DNA of 64,000 nt from Theocolax elegans (Eukaryota > Arthropoda > Insecta > Hymenoptera > Cerocephalidae): the NCBI GenBank assembly GCA_026168455.1, contig CM047426.1:56115761-56179760 (forward strand), in the 5' to 3' direction. Shown piece after piece: positions 23,790-39,100 of the stretch. Position 1 is the stretch's first letter. Each line of letters starts with the position of its first letter. The translations under genes and the position numbers were made by a program. The notes beneath the pieces were generated by a model. It was given only the letters and a program-made list of their open reading frames with translations. It searched no databases and was not told the DNA's origin.

Positions 23790-26700
23790 TCAACAAGAGT
23801 ATGTATGCGCTTGCGCATGCGCACCGTTTGCGTCACCACTGACGAAGTTCACGTGGATCGTGTCCCATTCCAGGTTTACCAATGTCTCAGTAAAAAGAGA
23901 CTTGTAAACATTATGTCAAATAACTACTAGCTATCTAACGAGTTTTATTTTTAAAATATATCACACTTACATGTTCATTTTACCTTTACTATAACTATGG
24001 GAATTTGTTTAAATTATTATACAAATATTAGTAAAGTCGTGAATATAACTTCTAACTGCATATGTATCTTATTTCGAATATACACGTGTAAACAATTATA
24101 AATTATAATCAGAATATAATCAGTACCATCAAACACATGTGCTTATTGGCCCGTTATATTTATTTAAAATACTTCCCTTTTTACCGTAGAAAATATAATC
24201 GACACTGCGCGGCACGCTCCCTCGAATGAGCGAACGCGGGAGCGTGCCTCGTAGTGTCATGGTTGGGAATATAGACTGAATCAGCAATTGCAAACGGTCT
24301 AAAAATTGTTTACACCGCTAGGAACTAAATTTTGAATAATGTAGACATGAATATATCTCCTTTCACCCATTTTAGTGTCTCAAAATATTTATTTTTTACC
24401 GTAGAAAATATAATCTACACTGCGCGGCACGCTCCCGCGAATGAGAAGACGCGGGAGCGTGCCTCGCAGTGTCCTGGTCGGGAATTTCAACTGAATCGGC
24501 AATTGCAAACAGTCTAAAAATTGTTTAAACCGCTACGAACTAGATTATGAATAATGTAGACATGAATATATCTCCTTTCACCCATGTTAGTGTCTTAAAA
24601 TATTTATTTTTTACCGTAGAAAATATAATCTACACTGCGCGGCACGCTCCCGCGAATGAGCGAACGCGGGAGCGTGCCTCGCAGTGTCCTGGTCGGGAAT
24701 TTCGACTGAATCGGCAATTGCAAACCGTCTAAAAATTGTTTAAACCGCTACGAACTAGATTTTGAATAGTTTAGACATGAATATAACTTCTTTAACCGAT
24801 TTTAGTGACTCGAAATATTTATTTTTTACCGTAGAAAATATAATCGACACTGCGCGGCACGCTCCAGCGATTGAGCGAACGCGGGAGCGTGCCTCGTAGT
24901 GTCCTGGTCGGGAATTTCGACTGAATCGGCAATTGCAAACGGTCTAAAAATTGTTTAATCCGCTACGAACTAAATTTTGAATAGTTTAGACATGAATGAA
25001 TCTCCTTTCAACCATTTTAGTGACTACAAATATTTATTTTTTACCGTAGAAAATATAATCGACACTGCGCGGCACGCTCCCGCGAATGAGCGAACGCGGG
25101 AGCGTGCCTCGCAGTGTCCTGGTCGGGAATTTCGACTGAATCGGCAATTGCAAACGGTCTAAAAATTGTTTAAACCGCTACGAACTAGATTTTGAATAGT
25201 TTAGACATGAATATAACTTCTTTCACCGATTTTAGTGACTCGAAATATTTATTTTTTACCGTAGAAAATATAATCGACACTGCGCGGCACGCTCCCGCGA
25301 TTGAGCGAACGCGGGAGCGTGCCTCGTAGTGTCCTGGTCGGGAATTTCGACTGAATCGGCAATTGCAAACGGTCTAAAAATTGTTTAAACCGCTACGAAC
25401 TAAATTATGAATAGTTTAGACATGAATATATCTCCTTTCACCCATTTTAGTGACTCGAAATATTTATTTTTTACCGTAGAAAATATTATCGACACTGCGC
25501 GGCACGCTCCCGCGATTGAGCGAACGCGGGAGCGTGCCTCGTAGTGTCCTGGTAGGGAATTTCAACTGAATCGGCAATTGCAAACGGTCTAAAAATTGTT
25601 TAATCCGCTACGAACTAAATTTTGAATAGTTTAGACATGAATATATCTCCTTTCACCCATTTTAGTGACTCGAAATATTTATTTTTTACCGTAGAAAATA
25701 TAATCGACACTGCGCGGCACGCTCCCGCGAATGAGCGAACGCGGGAGCGTGCTTCGCAGCGTCCTGGTCGGGAATTTCGACTGAATCGGCAATTGCAAAC
25801 GGTCTAAAAATTGTTTAAACTGGTAGGAAGTAAAATTTGAATAGCTTAGACAAGAATATATCTGCTTTCACCCATTTTAGTGACTCAAAATATTTATTTT
25901 TTACCGTAGAAAATATAATCGACACTGCGCGGCACGCTCCCGCGAATGAGCGAACGCGGGAGCGTGCCTCGCAGCGTCCTGGTCGGGAATTTCGACTGAA
26001 TCGGCAATTGCAAACGGTCTAAAAATTGTTTAAACTGGTAGGAAGTAAAATTTGAATAGCTTAGACAAGAATATATCTGCTTTCACCCATTTTAGTGACT
26101 CAAAATATTTATTTTTTACCGTAGAAAATAGAATCGACACTGCGCGGCACGCTCCCGCGAATGAGCACACGCGGGAGCAAGCCTCGTAGTGTTCTGGTTC
26201 GGAATTTCGACTGAATCGGCAATTGCAAACGGTCTAAAAATTGTTTAAACTGGTAGGAAGTAAAACTTGAATAGCTTAGACAAGAATATATCTGCTTTCA
26301 CCCATTTTAGTGACTCAAAATATTTATTTTTTACCGCAGAAAATATAATCGACACTGCGCGGCACGCTCCCGCGAATGAGCACACGCGGGAGCATGCCTC
26401 GTAGTGTTCTGGTTCGGAATTTCGACTAAATCGAAATTTTAAACGGTCTGAAAATTGTTAAAAATGCTAGAAAGAATATTTTGAATAGTTAAGACAAGAA
26501 TATATCTCCTCTCGCTCATTTTAGTGGCTCAAAATATTTATTTTTTACCGTAGAAAATATAATCGACACTGCGCGGCACGCTCCCGCGATTGAGCGAACG
26601 CGGGAGCGTGCCTCGTAGTGTCCTGGTAGGGAATTTCGACTGAATCGGCATATGCAAACGGTCTAAAAATTGTTTAAACCGCTACGAACTAGATTATGAA

Positions 26701-29700
26701 TAATGTAGACATGAATATATCTCCTTTCACCCATGTTAGTGTCTCAAAATATTTATTTTTTACCGTAGAAAATATAATCTACACTGCGCGGCACGCTCCC
26801 GCGAATGAGCGAACGCGGGAGCGTGCCTCGCAGTGTCCTGGTCGGGAATTTCGACTGAATCGGCAATTGCAAACCGTCTAAAAATTGTTTAAACCGCTAC
26901 GAACTAGATTTTGAATAGTTTAGACATGAATATAACTTCTTTAACCGATTTTAGTGACTCGAAATATTTATTTTTTACCGTAGAAAATATAATCGACACT
27001 GCGCGGCACGCTCCCGCGATTGAGCGAACGCGGGAGCGTGCTTCGTAGTGTCCTGGTCGGGAATTTCGACTGAATCGGCAATTGCAAACGGTCTAAAAAT
27101 TGTTTAAACCGCTACGAACTAAATTATGAATAATGTAGACATGAATATATCTCCTTTCACCCATGTTAGTGTCTCAAAATATTTATTTTTTACCGTAGAA
27201 AATATAATCGACACTGCGCGGCACGCTCCCGCGAATGAGCACACGCGGGAGCAAGCCTCGTAGTGTTCTGGTTCGGAATTTCGACTGAATCGGCAATTGC
27301 AAACGGTCTAAAAATTGTTTAAACCGCTACGAACTAGATTTTGAATAGTTTAGACATGAATATAACTTCTTTCACCGATTTTAGTGACTCGAAATATTTA
27401 TTTTTTACCGTAGAAAATATAATCGACACTGCGCGGCACGCTCCCGCGATTAAGCGAACGCGGGAGCGTGCCTCGTAGTGTCCTGGTCGGGAATTTCGAC
27501 TGAATCGGCAATTGCAAACGGTCTAAAAATTGTTTAAACCGCTACGAACTAAATTATGAATAGTTTAGACATGAATATATCTCCTTTCACCCATTTTAGT
27601 GACTCGAAATATTTATTTTTTACCGTAGAAAATATAATCGACACTGCGCGGCACGCTCCCGCGATTGAGCGAACGCGGGAGCGTGCCTCGTAGTGTCCTG
27701 GTCGGGAATTTCGACTGAATCGGCAATTGCAAACGGTCTAAAAATTGTTTAATCCGCTACGAACTAAATTTTGAATAGTTTAGACATGAATGAATCTCCT
27801 TTCAACCATTTTAGTGACTACAAATATTTATTTTTTACCGTAGAAAATATAATCGACACTGCGCGGCACGCTCCCGCGATTGAGCGAACGCGGGAGCGTG
27901 CCTCGTAGTGTCCTGGTCGGGAATTTCGACTGAATCGGCAATTGCAAACGGTCTAAAAATTGTTTAAACCGCTACGAACTAGATTTTGAATAGTTTAGAC
28001 ATGAATTGAACTACTTTCACCGATTTTAGTGACTCGAAATATTTATTTTTTACCGTAGAAAATATAATCGACACTGCGCGGCACGCTCCCGCGATTGAGC
28101 GAACGCGGGAGCGTGCCTCGTAGTGTCCTGGTAGGGAATTTCGACTGAATCGGCAATTGCAAACGGTCTAAAAATTGTTTAATCCGCTACGAACTAAATT
28201 TTGAATAGTTTAGACATGAATATATCTCCTTTCACCCATTTTAGTGACTCGACATATTTATTTTTTACCGTAGAAAATATAATCGACACTGCGCGGCACG
28301 CTCCCGCGAATGAGCGAACGCGGGAGCGTGCCTCGCAGCGTCCTGGTCGGGAATTTCGACTGAATCGGCAATTGCAAACGGTCTAAAAATTGTTTAAACT
28401 GGTAGGAAGTAAAACTTGAATAGCTTAGACAAGAATATATCTGCTTTCACCCATTTTAGTGATTCAAAATATTTATTTTTTACCGTAGAAAATAGAATCG
28501 ACACTGCGTGGCACGCTCCCGCGAATGAGCACACGCGGGAGCAAGCCTCGTAGTGTTCTGGTTCAGAATTTCGACTGAATCGGCAATTGCAAACGGTCTA
28601 CAAATTGTTTAAACTGGTAGGAAGTAAAACTTGAATAGCTTAGACAAGAATATATCTGCTTTCACCCATTTTAGTGACTCAAAATATTTATTTTTTACCG
28701 TAGAAAATATAATCGACACTGCGCGGCACGCTCCCGCGAATGAGCACACGCGGGAGCATGCCTCGTAGTGTTCTGGTTCGGAATTTCGACTAAATCGAAA
28801 TTGTAAACGGTCTGAAAATTGTTAAAAATGCTAGAAAGAATATTTTGAATAGTTAAGACAAGAATATATCTCCTCTCGCTCATTTTAGTGGCTCAAAATA
28901 TTTATTTTTTACCGTAGAAAATATAATCGACACTGCGCGGCACGCTCCCGCCAATGAGCAAACGCGGGAGCGTGCTTCGTAGTGTCCTGGTCGCGAATTT
29001 CGACTGATTCGGCAATTGCAAACGGTCTAAAAATTGTTTAAACCGCTACGAACTAGATTTTGAAAAGTTTAGACATGAATATAATTTCTTTAACCGATTT
29101 TAGTGACTCGAAATATTTATTTTTTACCGTAGAAAATATAATCGACACTGCGCGGCACGCTCCCGCGATTGAGCGAACGCGGGAGCGTGCCTCGCAGTGT
29201 CCTGGTCGGGAATTTCGACTGAATCGGCAATTCCAAACGGTCTAAAATTTGTTTAATCCGCTACGAACTAAATTTTGAATAGTTTAGACATGAATGGATC
29301 TCCTTTCAACCATTTTAGTGACTACAAATATTTATTTTTTACCGTAGAAAATATAATCGACACTGCGCGGCACGCTCCCGCGAATGAGCGAACGCGGGAG
29401 CGTGCCTCGCAGTGTCCTGGTTCGCAACTTCGACTAAATCGAAATTGTAAACGGTCTGAAAATTGTTAAAAATGCTAGAAAGAATATTTTGAATAGTTAA
29501 GACAAGAATATAACTTCTTTCACCGATTTTAGTGACTCGAAATATTTATTATTTACCGTAGAAAATATAATCGACTCTGCGCGGCACGCTCCCGCGATTG
29601 AGCGAACGCGGGAGCGTGCCTCGTAGTGTCCTAGTCGGGAATTTCGACTGAATCGGCAATTGCAAACGGTCTAAAAATTGTTTAATCCGCTACGAACTAA

Positions 29701-32700
29701 ATTTTGAGTAGTTTAGACATGAATATATCTACTTTCACCCATTTTAGTGACTCGAAATATTTATTTTTTACCGTAGAAAATATAATTGACACTGCGCGGC
29801 ACGCTCCCGCGAATGAGCGAACGCGGGAGCGTGCCTCGCAGTGTCCTGGTCGGGAATTTCGACTGAATCGGCAATTGCAAACTGTCTAAAAATTGTTTAA
29901 ACCGCTTCGAACTAGATTTTGAATAGTTTAGACATGAATATATCTCCTTTCACCCATTTTAGTGACTCGAAATATTTATTTTTTACCGTAGAAAATATAA
30001 TCGACACTGCGCGGCACGCTCCCGCGATTGAGCGAACGCGGGAGCGTCCCTCGCAGTGTCCAGGTCGGGAATTTCGACTGAATCGGCAATTGCAAACGGT
30101 CTAAAAATTGTTTAAACTGGTAGGAAGTAGAGCTTGAATAGCTTAGACAAGAATATATCTGCTTTCACCCATTTTAGTGACTCAAAATATTTATTTTTTA
30201 CCGTAGAAAATATAATCGACACTGCGCCGCACGCTCCCGCGAATGAGCACACGCGGGAGCATGCCTCGTAGTGTTCTGGTTCGGAATTTCGACTAAATCG
30301 AAATTGTAAACGGTCTGAAAATTGTTAAAAATGCTAGAAAGAATATTTTGAATAGTTAAGACAAGAATATATCTCCTCTCGCTCATTTTAGTGGCTCAAA
30401 ATATTTATTTTTTACCGTAGAAAATATAATCGACACTGCGCGGCACGCTCCCGCCAATGAGCAAACGCGGGAGCGTCATTCGTAGTGTTCTGGTTCGGAA
30501 TTTCGACTGAATCGGCAATTGCAAACGGTCTAAAAATTGTTTAAACTGGTAGGAACTAAATTTTGAATAGTTTAGACATGAATATAACTTCTTTCACCGA
30601 TTTTAGTGACTCGAAATATTTATTTTTTACCGTATAAAATATAATCGACACTGCGCGGCACGCTCCCGCGATTGAGCGAACGCGGGAGCGTGCCTCGTAG
30701 TGTCCTGGTCGGGAATTTCGACTGAATCGGCAATTGCAAACGGTCTAAAATTTGTTTAATCCGCTACGAACTAAATTTTGAATAGTTTAGACATGAATAT
30801 ATCTCCTTTCACCCATTTTAGTGACTCGAAATATTTATTTTTTACCGTAGAGAATATAATCGACACTGCGCGGCGCGCTCCCACGAATAAGCGAACGCGG
30901 GAGCGTGCCTCGCAGTGTCCTGGTCGGGAATTTCGACTGAATCGGCAATTCCAAACGGTCTAAAATTTGTTTAATCCGCTACGAACTAAATTTTGAATAG
31001 TTTAGACGTGAAAGTATCTCCTTTCAAACATTTTAGTGACTACAAATATTTATTTTTTACCGTAGAAAATATAATCGACACTGCGCGGCACGCTCCCGCG
31101 AATGAGCGAACGCGGGAGCGTGCCTCGCAGTGTCCTGGTTCGCAATTTCGACTAAATCGAAATTGTAAACGGTCTGAAAATTGTTAAAAATGCTAGAAAG
31201 AATATTTTGAATAGTTAAGACAAGAATATAACTTCTTTCACCGATTTTAGTGACTCGAAATATTTATTATTTACCGTAGAAAATATAATCGACTCTGCGC
31301 GGCACGCTCCCGCGATTGAGCGAACGCGGGAGCGTGCCTCGTAGTATCCTGGTCGGGAATTTCGACTGAATCGGCAATTGCAAACTGTCTAAAAATTGTT
31401 TAAACCGCTTCGAACTAGATTTTGAATAGTTTAGACATGAATATATCTCCTTTCACCCATTTTAGTGACTCGAAATATTTATTTTTCACCGTAGAAAATA
31501 TAATCGACACTGCGCGGCACGCTCCCGCGAATGAGCGAACGCGGGAGCGTGCCTCGCAGTGTCCTGGTCAAGAATTTCGACTGAATCGGCAATTGCAAAC
31601 TGTCTAAAAATTGTTTAAACCGCTTCGAACTAGATTTTGAATAGTTTAGACATGAATATATCTCCTTTCACCCATTTTAGTGACTCGAAATATTTATTTT
31701 TTACCGTAGAAAGTATAATCGACACTGCGCGGCACGCTCCCGCGATTGAGCGAACGCGGGAGCGTGCCTCGCAGTGTCCAGGTCGGGAATTTCGACTGAA
31801 TCGGCAATTGCAAACGGTCTAAAAATTGTTTAAACTGGTAGGAAGTAGAGCTTGAATAGCTTAGACAAGAATATATCTGCTTTCACCCATTTTAGTGACT
31901 CAAAATATTTATTTTTTACGGTAGGAAATATAATCGACACTGCGCGGCACGCTCCCGCGAATGAGCACACGCGGGAGCATGCCTCGTAGTGTTCTGGTTC
32001 GGAATTTCGACTGAATCGGCAATTGCAAACCGTCTAAAAATTGTTTAAACTGGTAGAAAGTAAAACTTGAATAGCTTAGACAAGAATATATCTGCTTTCA
32101 CCCATTTTAGTGACTCAAAATATTTATTTTTTACCGTAGAAAATATAATCGACACTGCGCGGCACGCTCCCGCGAATGAGCACACGCGGGAGCATGCCTC
32201 GTAGTGTTCAGGTTCGGAATTTCGACTAAATCGAAATTGTAAACGGTCTGAAAATTGTTAAAAATGCTAGAAAGAATATTTTGAATAGTTAAGACAAGAA
32301 TATACCTCCTCTCGCTCATTTTAGTGGCTCAAAATATTTATTTTTTACCGTAGAAAATATAATCGACACTGCGCGGCACGCTCCCGCCAATGAGCAAACG
32401 CGGGAGCGTGCTTCGTAGTGTCCTGGTCGCGAATTTCGACTGATTCGGCAATTGCAAACGGTCTAAAAATTGTTTAAACCGCTACGAACTAGATTTTGAA
32501 TAGTTTAGACATGAATATAACTTCTTTAACGGATTTTAGTGACTCGAAATATTTATTTTTTACCGTAGAAAATATAATCGACACTGCGCGGCACGCTCCC
32601 GCGATTGAGCGAACGCGGGAGCGTGCCTCGTACTGTGCTGGTCGGGAATTTCGACTGAATCGGCAATTGCAAACGGTCTAAAAATTGTCAAATCCGCTAC

Positions 32701-33120
32701 GAACTAAATTTTGAATAGTTTAGACAAGAATATATCTGCTTTCACCCATTTTAGTGACTCAAAATATTTATTTTTTACCGTAGGAAATATAATCGACACT
32801 GCGCGGCACGCTCCCGCGATTGAGCGAACGCGGGAGCATGCCTCGTAGTGTCCTGGTCGGGAATTTCGACTGAATCGGCAATTGCAAACGGTCTAAGAAT
32901 TGTTTAATCCGCTACGAACTAGATTTTGAATAGTTTAGACATGAACATAACTTCTTTGACCGATTTTAGAGACTCGAAATATTTATTTTTTACCGTAGAA
33001 ACTATAATCGACACTGCGCGGCACGCTCCCGCGAATGAGCGAACGCGGGAGCGTGCCTCGCAGTGTCCAGGTCGGGAATTTCGACTGAATCGGCAATTGC
33101 AAACGGTCTAAAATTTGTTT

Positions 33121-34840
33121 AAACTGGTAGGAAGTAGAGCTTGAATAGATTAGACAAGAATATATCTGCTTTCACCCATTTTAGTGACTCAAAATATTTA
33201 TTTTTTACCGTAGGAAATATAATCGACACTGCGCGGCACGCTCCCGCGAATGAGCACACGCGGGAGCAAGCCTCGTAGTGTTCTGGTTCGGAATTTCGAC
33301 TGAATCGGCAATTGCAAACGGTCTAAAAATTGTTTAAACTGGTAGGAACTAAATTTTGAATAGTTTAGACATGAATATAACTTCTTTCACCGATTTTAGT
33401 GACTCGAAATATTTATTTTTTACCGTAGAAAATATAATCGACACTGCGCGGCACGCTCCCGCGATTGAGCGAACGCGGGAGCGTGCCTCGCAGTGTCCTG
33501 GTCGGGAATTTCGACTGAATCGGTAATTTCAAACCGTCTAAAAATTGTTTAAACCGCTACGAACTAGATTTTGAATAGATTAGACATGAACATAACTTCT
33601 TTAACCGATTTTAGTGACTCGAAATATTTATTTTTTACCGTAGAATATATAATCGACACTGCGCGGCACGCTCCCGCGATTGAGCGAACGCGAGAGCGTG
33701 CCTCGTAGTGTCCTGGTCGGGAATTTCGACTGAATCGGCAATTGCAAACGGTCTAAAAATTGCTTAATCCGCTACGAACTAAATTTTGAATAGTTTAGAC
33801 ATGAATATATCTCCATTCACCCATTTTAGTGACTCGAAATATTTATTTTTTACCGTAGAAAATATAATCGACACTGCGCGGCACGCTCCCGCGAATGAGC
33901 GAACGCGGGAGCGTGCCTCGCAGTGTCCTGGTCGGGAATTTCGACTGAATCGGCAATTGCAAATGTTCTAAAAATTGTTTAAACTGGTAGGAAGTAGAGC
34001 TTGAATAGATTAGACAAGAATATATCTGCTATCACCCATTTTAGTGACTCAAAATATTTATTTTTTACCGTAGGAAATATAATCGACACTGCGCGGCACG
34101 CTCCCGCGAATGAGCACACGCGGGAGCAAGCCTCGTAGTGTTCTGGTTCGGAATTTCGACTGAATCGGCAATTGCAAACGGTCTAAAAATTGTTTAAACT
34201 GGTAGGAACTAAATTTTGAATAGTTTAGACATGAATATAACTTCTTTCACCGATTTTAGTGACTCGAAATATTTATTTTTTACCGTAGAAAATATAATCG
34301 ACACTGCGCGGCACGCTCCCGCGATTGAGCGAACGCGGGAGCGTGCCTCGCAGTGTCCTGGTCGGGAATTTCGACTGAATCGGTAATTTCAAACCGTCTA
34401 AAAATTGTTTAAACCGCTACGAACTAGATTTTGAATAGATTAGACATGAACATAACTTCTTTAACCGATTTTAGTGACTCGAAATATTTATTTTTTACCG
34501 TAGAATATATAATCGACACTGCGCGGCACGCTCCCGCGATTGAGCGAACGCGAGAGCGTGCCTCGTAGTGTCCTGGTCGGGAATTTCTACTGAATCGGCA
34601 ATTGCAAACGGTCTAAAAATTGCTTAATCCGCTACGAACTAAATTTTGAATAGTTTAGACATGAATATATCTCCATTCACCCATTTTAGTGACTCGAAAT
34701 ATTTATTTTTTACCGTAGAAAATATAATCGACACTGCGCGGCACGCTCCCGCGAATGAGCGAACGCGGGAGCGTGCCTCGCAGTGTCCTGGTCGGGAATT
34801 TCGACTGAATCGGCAATTGCAAATGTTCTAAAAATTGTTT
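33121..34840. repeat. four-monomer higher-order repeat, two copies (860 bp each)
   Basis: 33,121-33,980 and 33,981-34,840 match at offset 860, including private variants such as GAATAGATTAGAC and a CGAGAGCGTG stem variant in the same places. Confidence 0.8.
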
Positions 34841-36119
34841 AAACTGGTAGGAAGTAGAGCTTGAATAGCTTAGACAAGAATATATCTGCTTTCACCCATT
34901 TTAGTGACTCAAAATATTTATTTTTTACCGTAGGAAATATAATCGACACTGCGCGGCACGCTCCCGCAAATGAGCACACGCGGGAGCATGCCTCGTAGTG
35001 TTCTGGTTCGGAATTTCGACTAAAACGAAATTGTAAACGGTCTGAAAATTGTTAAAAATGCTAGAAAGAATATTTTGAATAGTTAAGACAAGAATATATC
35101 TCCTCTCGCTCATTTTAGTGGATCAAAATATTTATTTTTTACCGTAGAAAATATAATCGACACTGCGCGGCACGCTCCCGCCAATGAGCAAACGCGGGAG
35201 CGTGCTTCGTAGTGTCCTGGTCGCGAATTTCGACTGATTCGGCAATTGCAAACGGTCTAAAAATTGTTTAAACCGCTACGAACTAGATTTTGAATAGTTT
35301 AGACATGAATATAACTTCTTTAACCGATTTTAGTGACTCGAAATATTTATTTTTTACCGTAGAAAATATAATCGACACTGCGCGGCACGCTCCCGCGATT
35401 GAGCGAACGCGGGAGCGTGCCTCGTAGTGTCCTGGTCGGGAATTTCGACTGAATCGGCAATTGCAAACGGTCTAAAAATTGTTTAATCCGCTACGAACTA
35501 AATTTTGAATAGTTTAGACAAGAATATAACTTCTTTCACCGATTTTAGTGACTCGAAATATTTATTTTTTACCGTAGAAAATATAATCGACACTGCGCGG
35601 CACGCTCCAGCGATTTAGCGAACGCGGGAGCGTGCCTCGTAGTGTCCTGGTCGGGAATTTCGACTGAATCGGCAATTGCAAACCGTCTAAAAATTGTTTA
35701 ATCCGCTACGAACTAAATTTTGAATAGTTTAGACATGAATATATCTCCTTTCACCCATTTTAGTGACTCGAAATATTTATTTTTTACCGTAGAAAATATA
35801 ATCGACACTGCGCGGCACGCTCCCACGAATGAGCGAACGCGGGAGCGTGCCTCGCAGTGTCCTGGTCGGGAATTTCGACTGAATCGGCAATTGCAAACGG
35901 TCTAAAAATTGTTTAAACTGGTAGAAAGTAAAACTTGAATAGCTTAGACAAGAATATATCTGCTTTCACCCATTTTAGTGACTCAAAATATTTATTTTTT
36001 ACCGTAGAAAATATAATCGACACTGCGCGGCACGCTCCCGCGATTGAGCGAACGCGGGAGTGTGCCTCGTAGTGTCCTGGTCGGGATTTCGACTGAATCG
36101 GCAATTGCAAACGATCTAA

Positions 36120-39100
36120 TAATTGTTTAAACTGGTAGGAAGTAAAACTTGAATAGCTTAGATAAGAATATATCTGCTTTCACCCATTTTAGTGACTCAA
36201 AATATTTCTTTTTTACCGTAGAAAATATAATCGACACTGCGCGGCACGCTCCCGCCAATGTGCAAACGCGGGAGCGTGCCTCGTAGTGTTCTGGTTGGGA
36301 ATTTCGACTAAATCGGCAATTGCAAACGGTCTAAAAATTGTTTAATCCGCTACGAACTAAATTTTGAATAGTTCAGACATGAATATATCTCCTTTCACCC
36401 ATTTTAGTGTCTCAAAAAATTTATTTTTTACCGTAGAAAATATAATTGACACTGCGCGGCACGCTCCCGCGATTGAGCGAACGCGGGAGCGTGCCTCGCA
36501 GTGTCCTGGTCGGGAATTTCGATTGAATCGGCAATTGCAAACGGTCTAAAAATTGTTTATCCGCTACGAACTAAATTTTGAATAGTTTAGACATGAATAT
36601 ATCTCCTTTCACCCATTTTAGTGTCTAAAAATATTTATTTTTTACCGTAGAAAATATAATCGACACTGCGCGGCACGCTCCCGCGAATGAGCGAACGCGG
36701 GAGCGTGCCTCGCAGTGTCCTGGTCGGGAATTTCGACTGAATCGGCAATTGCAAACGGTCTAAAATTTGTTTAAACCGCTACGAACTAAATTTTGAATAG
36801 TTTAGACATGAATATATCTCCTTTCATCCATTTTAGTTTCTCAAAATATTTATTTTTTACCGTAGAAAATATAATCTACACTGCGCGGCACGCTCCCGCG
36901 AATGAGCGAACGCGGGAGCGTGCCTCGCAGTGTCCTGGTCGGGAATTTCGACTGAATCGGTAATTGCAAACGATCTAAAAATTGTTTAATCCGCTACGAA
37001 CTAGATTTTGAATAGTTTAGACATGAATATATCTCCTTTCACCCATTTTAGTGACTCGAAATATTTATTTTTTACCGTAGAAAATATAATCTACACTGCG
37101 CGGCACGCTCCCGCGAATGAGCGAACGCGGGAGCGTGCCTCGCAGTGTCCTGGTCGGGAATTTCGACTGAATCGGCAATTGCAAACGGTCTAAAAATTGT
37201 TTAAACCGCTACGAACTAGATTTTGAATAGTTTAGACATGAATATATCTCCTTTCACCCATTTTAGTGACTCGAAATATTTATTTTTTACCGTATAAAAT
37301 ATAATCGACACTGCGCGGCACGCTCCCGCGAATGAGCGAAAGCGGGAGCGTGCCTCGCAGTGTCCTGGTCGGGAATTTCGACTGAATCGGCAATTGCAAA
37401 CGGTCTAAAAATTGTTTAAACTGGTAGGAAGTAAAACTTGAATAGCTTAGACATAAACATATCTCCTTTCACCCATTTTAGTGTCTCAACATATTTATTA
37501 TTTACCGCAGAAAATATAATCGACACTGCGCGGCACGCTCCCGCGAATGAGCGAAAGCGGGAGCGTGCCTCGCAGTGTTCTGGTCGGGAATTTCGTCTGA
37601 ATCGGCAATTGCAAACGGTCTAAAAATTGTTTAATCCGCTACGAACTAGATTTTGAATAGTTTAGACATGAATATATCTCCTTTCACCCATTTTAGTGAC
37701 TCGAAATATATATTTTTTACCGTAGAAATTATAATCGACACTGCGCGGCACGCTCCCACGAATGAGCGAACGCGTTAGCGTGCCGCGCAGTGTTCTGGTC
37801 GAGCATTTCGACTGAATCGGCAATTGCAAACGGTCTAAAATTTGTTTAAACCGCTACGAACTAAATTTTGAATAGTTTAGACATGAATATATCTCCTTTC
37901 ATCCATTTTAGTGTCTCAAAATATTTATTTTTTACCGTAGAAAATATAATCTACACTGCGCGGCACGCTCCCGCGAATGAGCGAACGCGGGAGCGTGCCT
38001 CGCAGTGTCCTGGTCGGGAATTTCGACTGAATCGGCAATTGCAAACGATCTAAAAATTGTTTAATCCTCTACGAACTAGATTTTGAATAGTTTAGACATG
38101 AATATATCTCATTTCACCCATTTTAGTGACTCGAAATATTTATTTTTTACCGTAGAAAATATATTCTACACTGCGCGGCACGCTCCCGCGAATGAGCGAA
38201 CGCGGGAGCGTGCCTCGCAGTGTCCTGGTCGAGAATTTCGACTGAATCGGCAATTGCAAACGGTCTAAAAATTGTTTAAACTGGTAGGAAGTAAAACTTG
38301 AATAGCTTAGATAAGAATATATCTGCTTTCACCCATTTTAGTGACTCAAAATATTTCTTTTTTACCGTAGAAAATATAATCGACACTGCGCGGCACGCTC
38401 CCGCCAATGTGCAAACGCGGGAGCGTGCCTCGTAGTGTTCTGGTTGGGAATTTCGACTAAATCGGCAATTGCAAACGGTCTAAAAATTGTTTAATCCGCT
38501 ACGAACTAAATTTTGAATAGTTCAGACATGAATATATCTCCTTTCACCCATTTTAGTGTCTCAAAAAATTTATTTTTTACCGTAGAAAATATAATTGACA
38601 CTGCGCGGCACGCTCCCGCGATTGAGCGAACGCGGGAGCGTGCCTCGCAGTGTCCTGGTCGGGAATTTCGATTGAATCGGCAATTGCAAACGGTCTAAAA
38701 ATTGTTTATCCGCTACGAACTAAATTTTGAATAGTTTAGACATGAATATATCTCCTTTCACCCATTTTAGTGTCTAAAAATATTTATTTTTTACCGTAGA
38801 AAATATAATCGACACTGCGCTGCACGCTCCCGCGAATGAGCGAACGCGGGAGCGTGCCTCGCAGTGTCCTGGTCGGGAATTTCGACTGAATCGGCAATTG
38901 CAAACGGTCTAAAATTTGTTTAAACCGCTACGAACTAAATTTTGAATAGTTTAGACATGAATATATCTCCTTTCATCCATTTTAGTTTCTCAAAATATTT
39001 ATTTTTTACCGTAGAAAATATAATCTACACTGCGCGGCACGCTCCCGCGAATGAGCGAACGCGGGAGCGTGCCTCGCAGTGTCCTGGTCGGGAATTTCGA

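Larger units (their letters stand above)
21541..24320. repeat. 1.66-kb tandem duplication at the left border of the satellite
   Basis: Segment A starts at 21,541 and segment B at about 23,229. Both contain the MITE hairpin, a (CT)n tract, the same left-border sequence (CACATGTGCTTATTGGCCCG) and the first satellite monomers. Sequence at the join (22,950-23,220) is rich in single-base indels and lost bases compared with all other monomers. Confidence 0.8.
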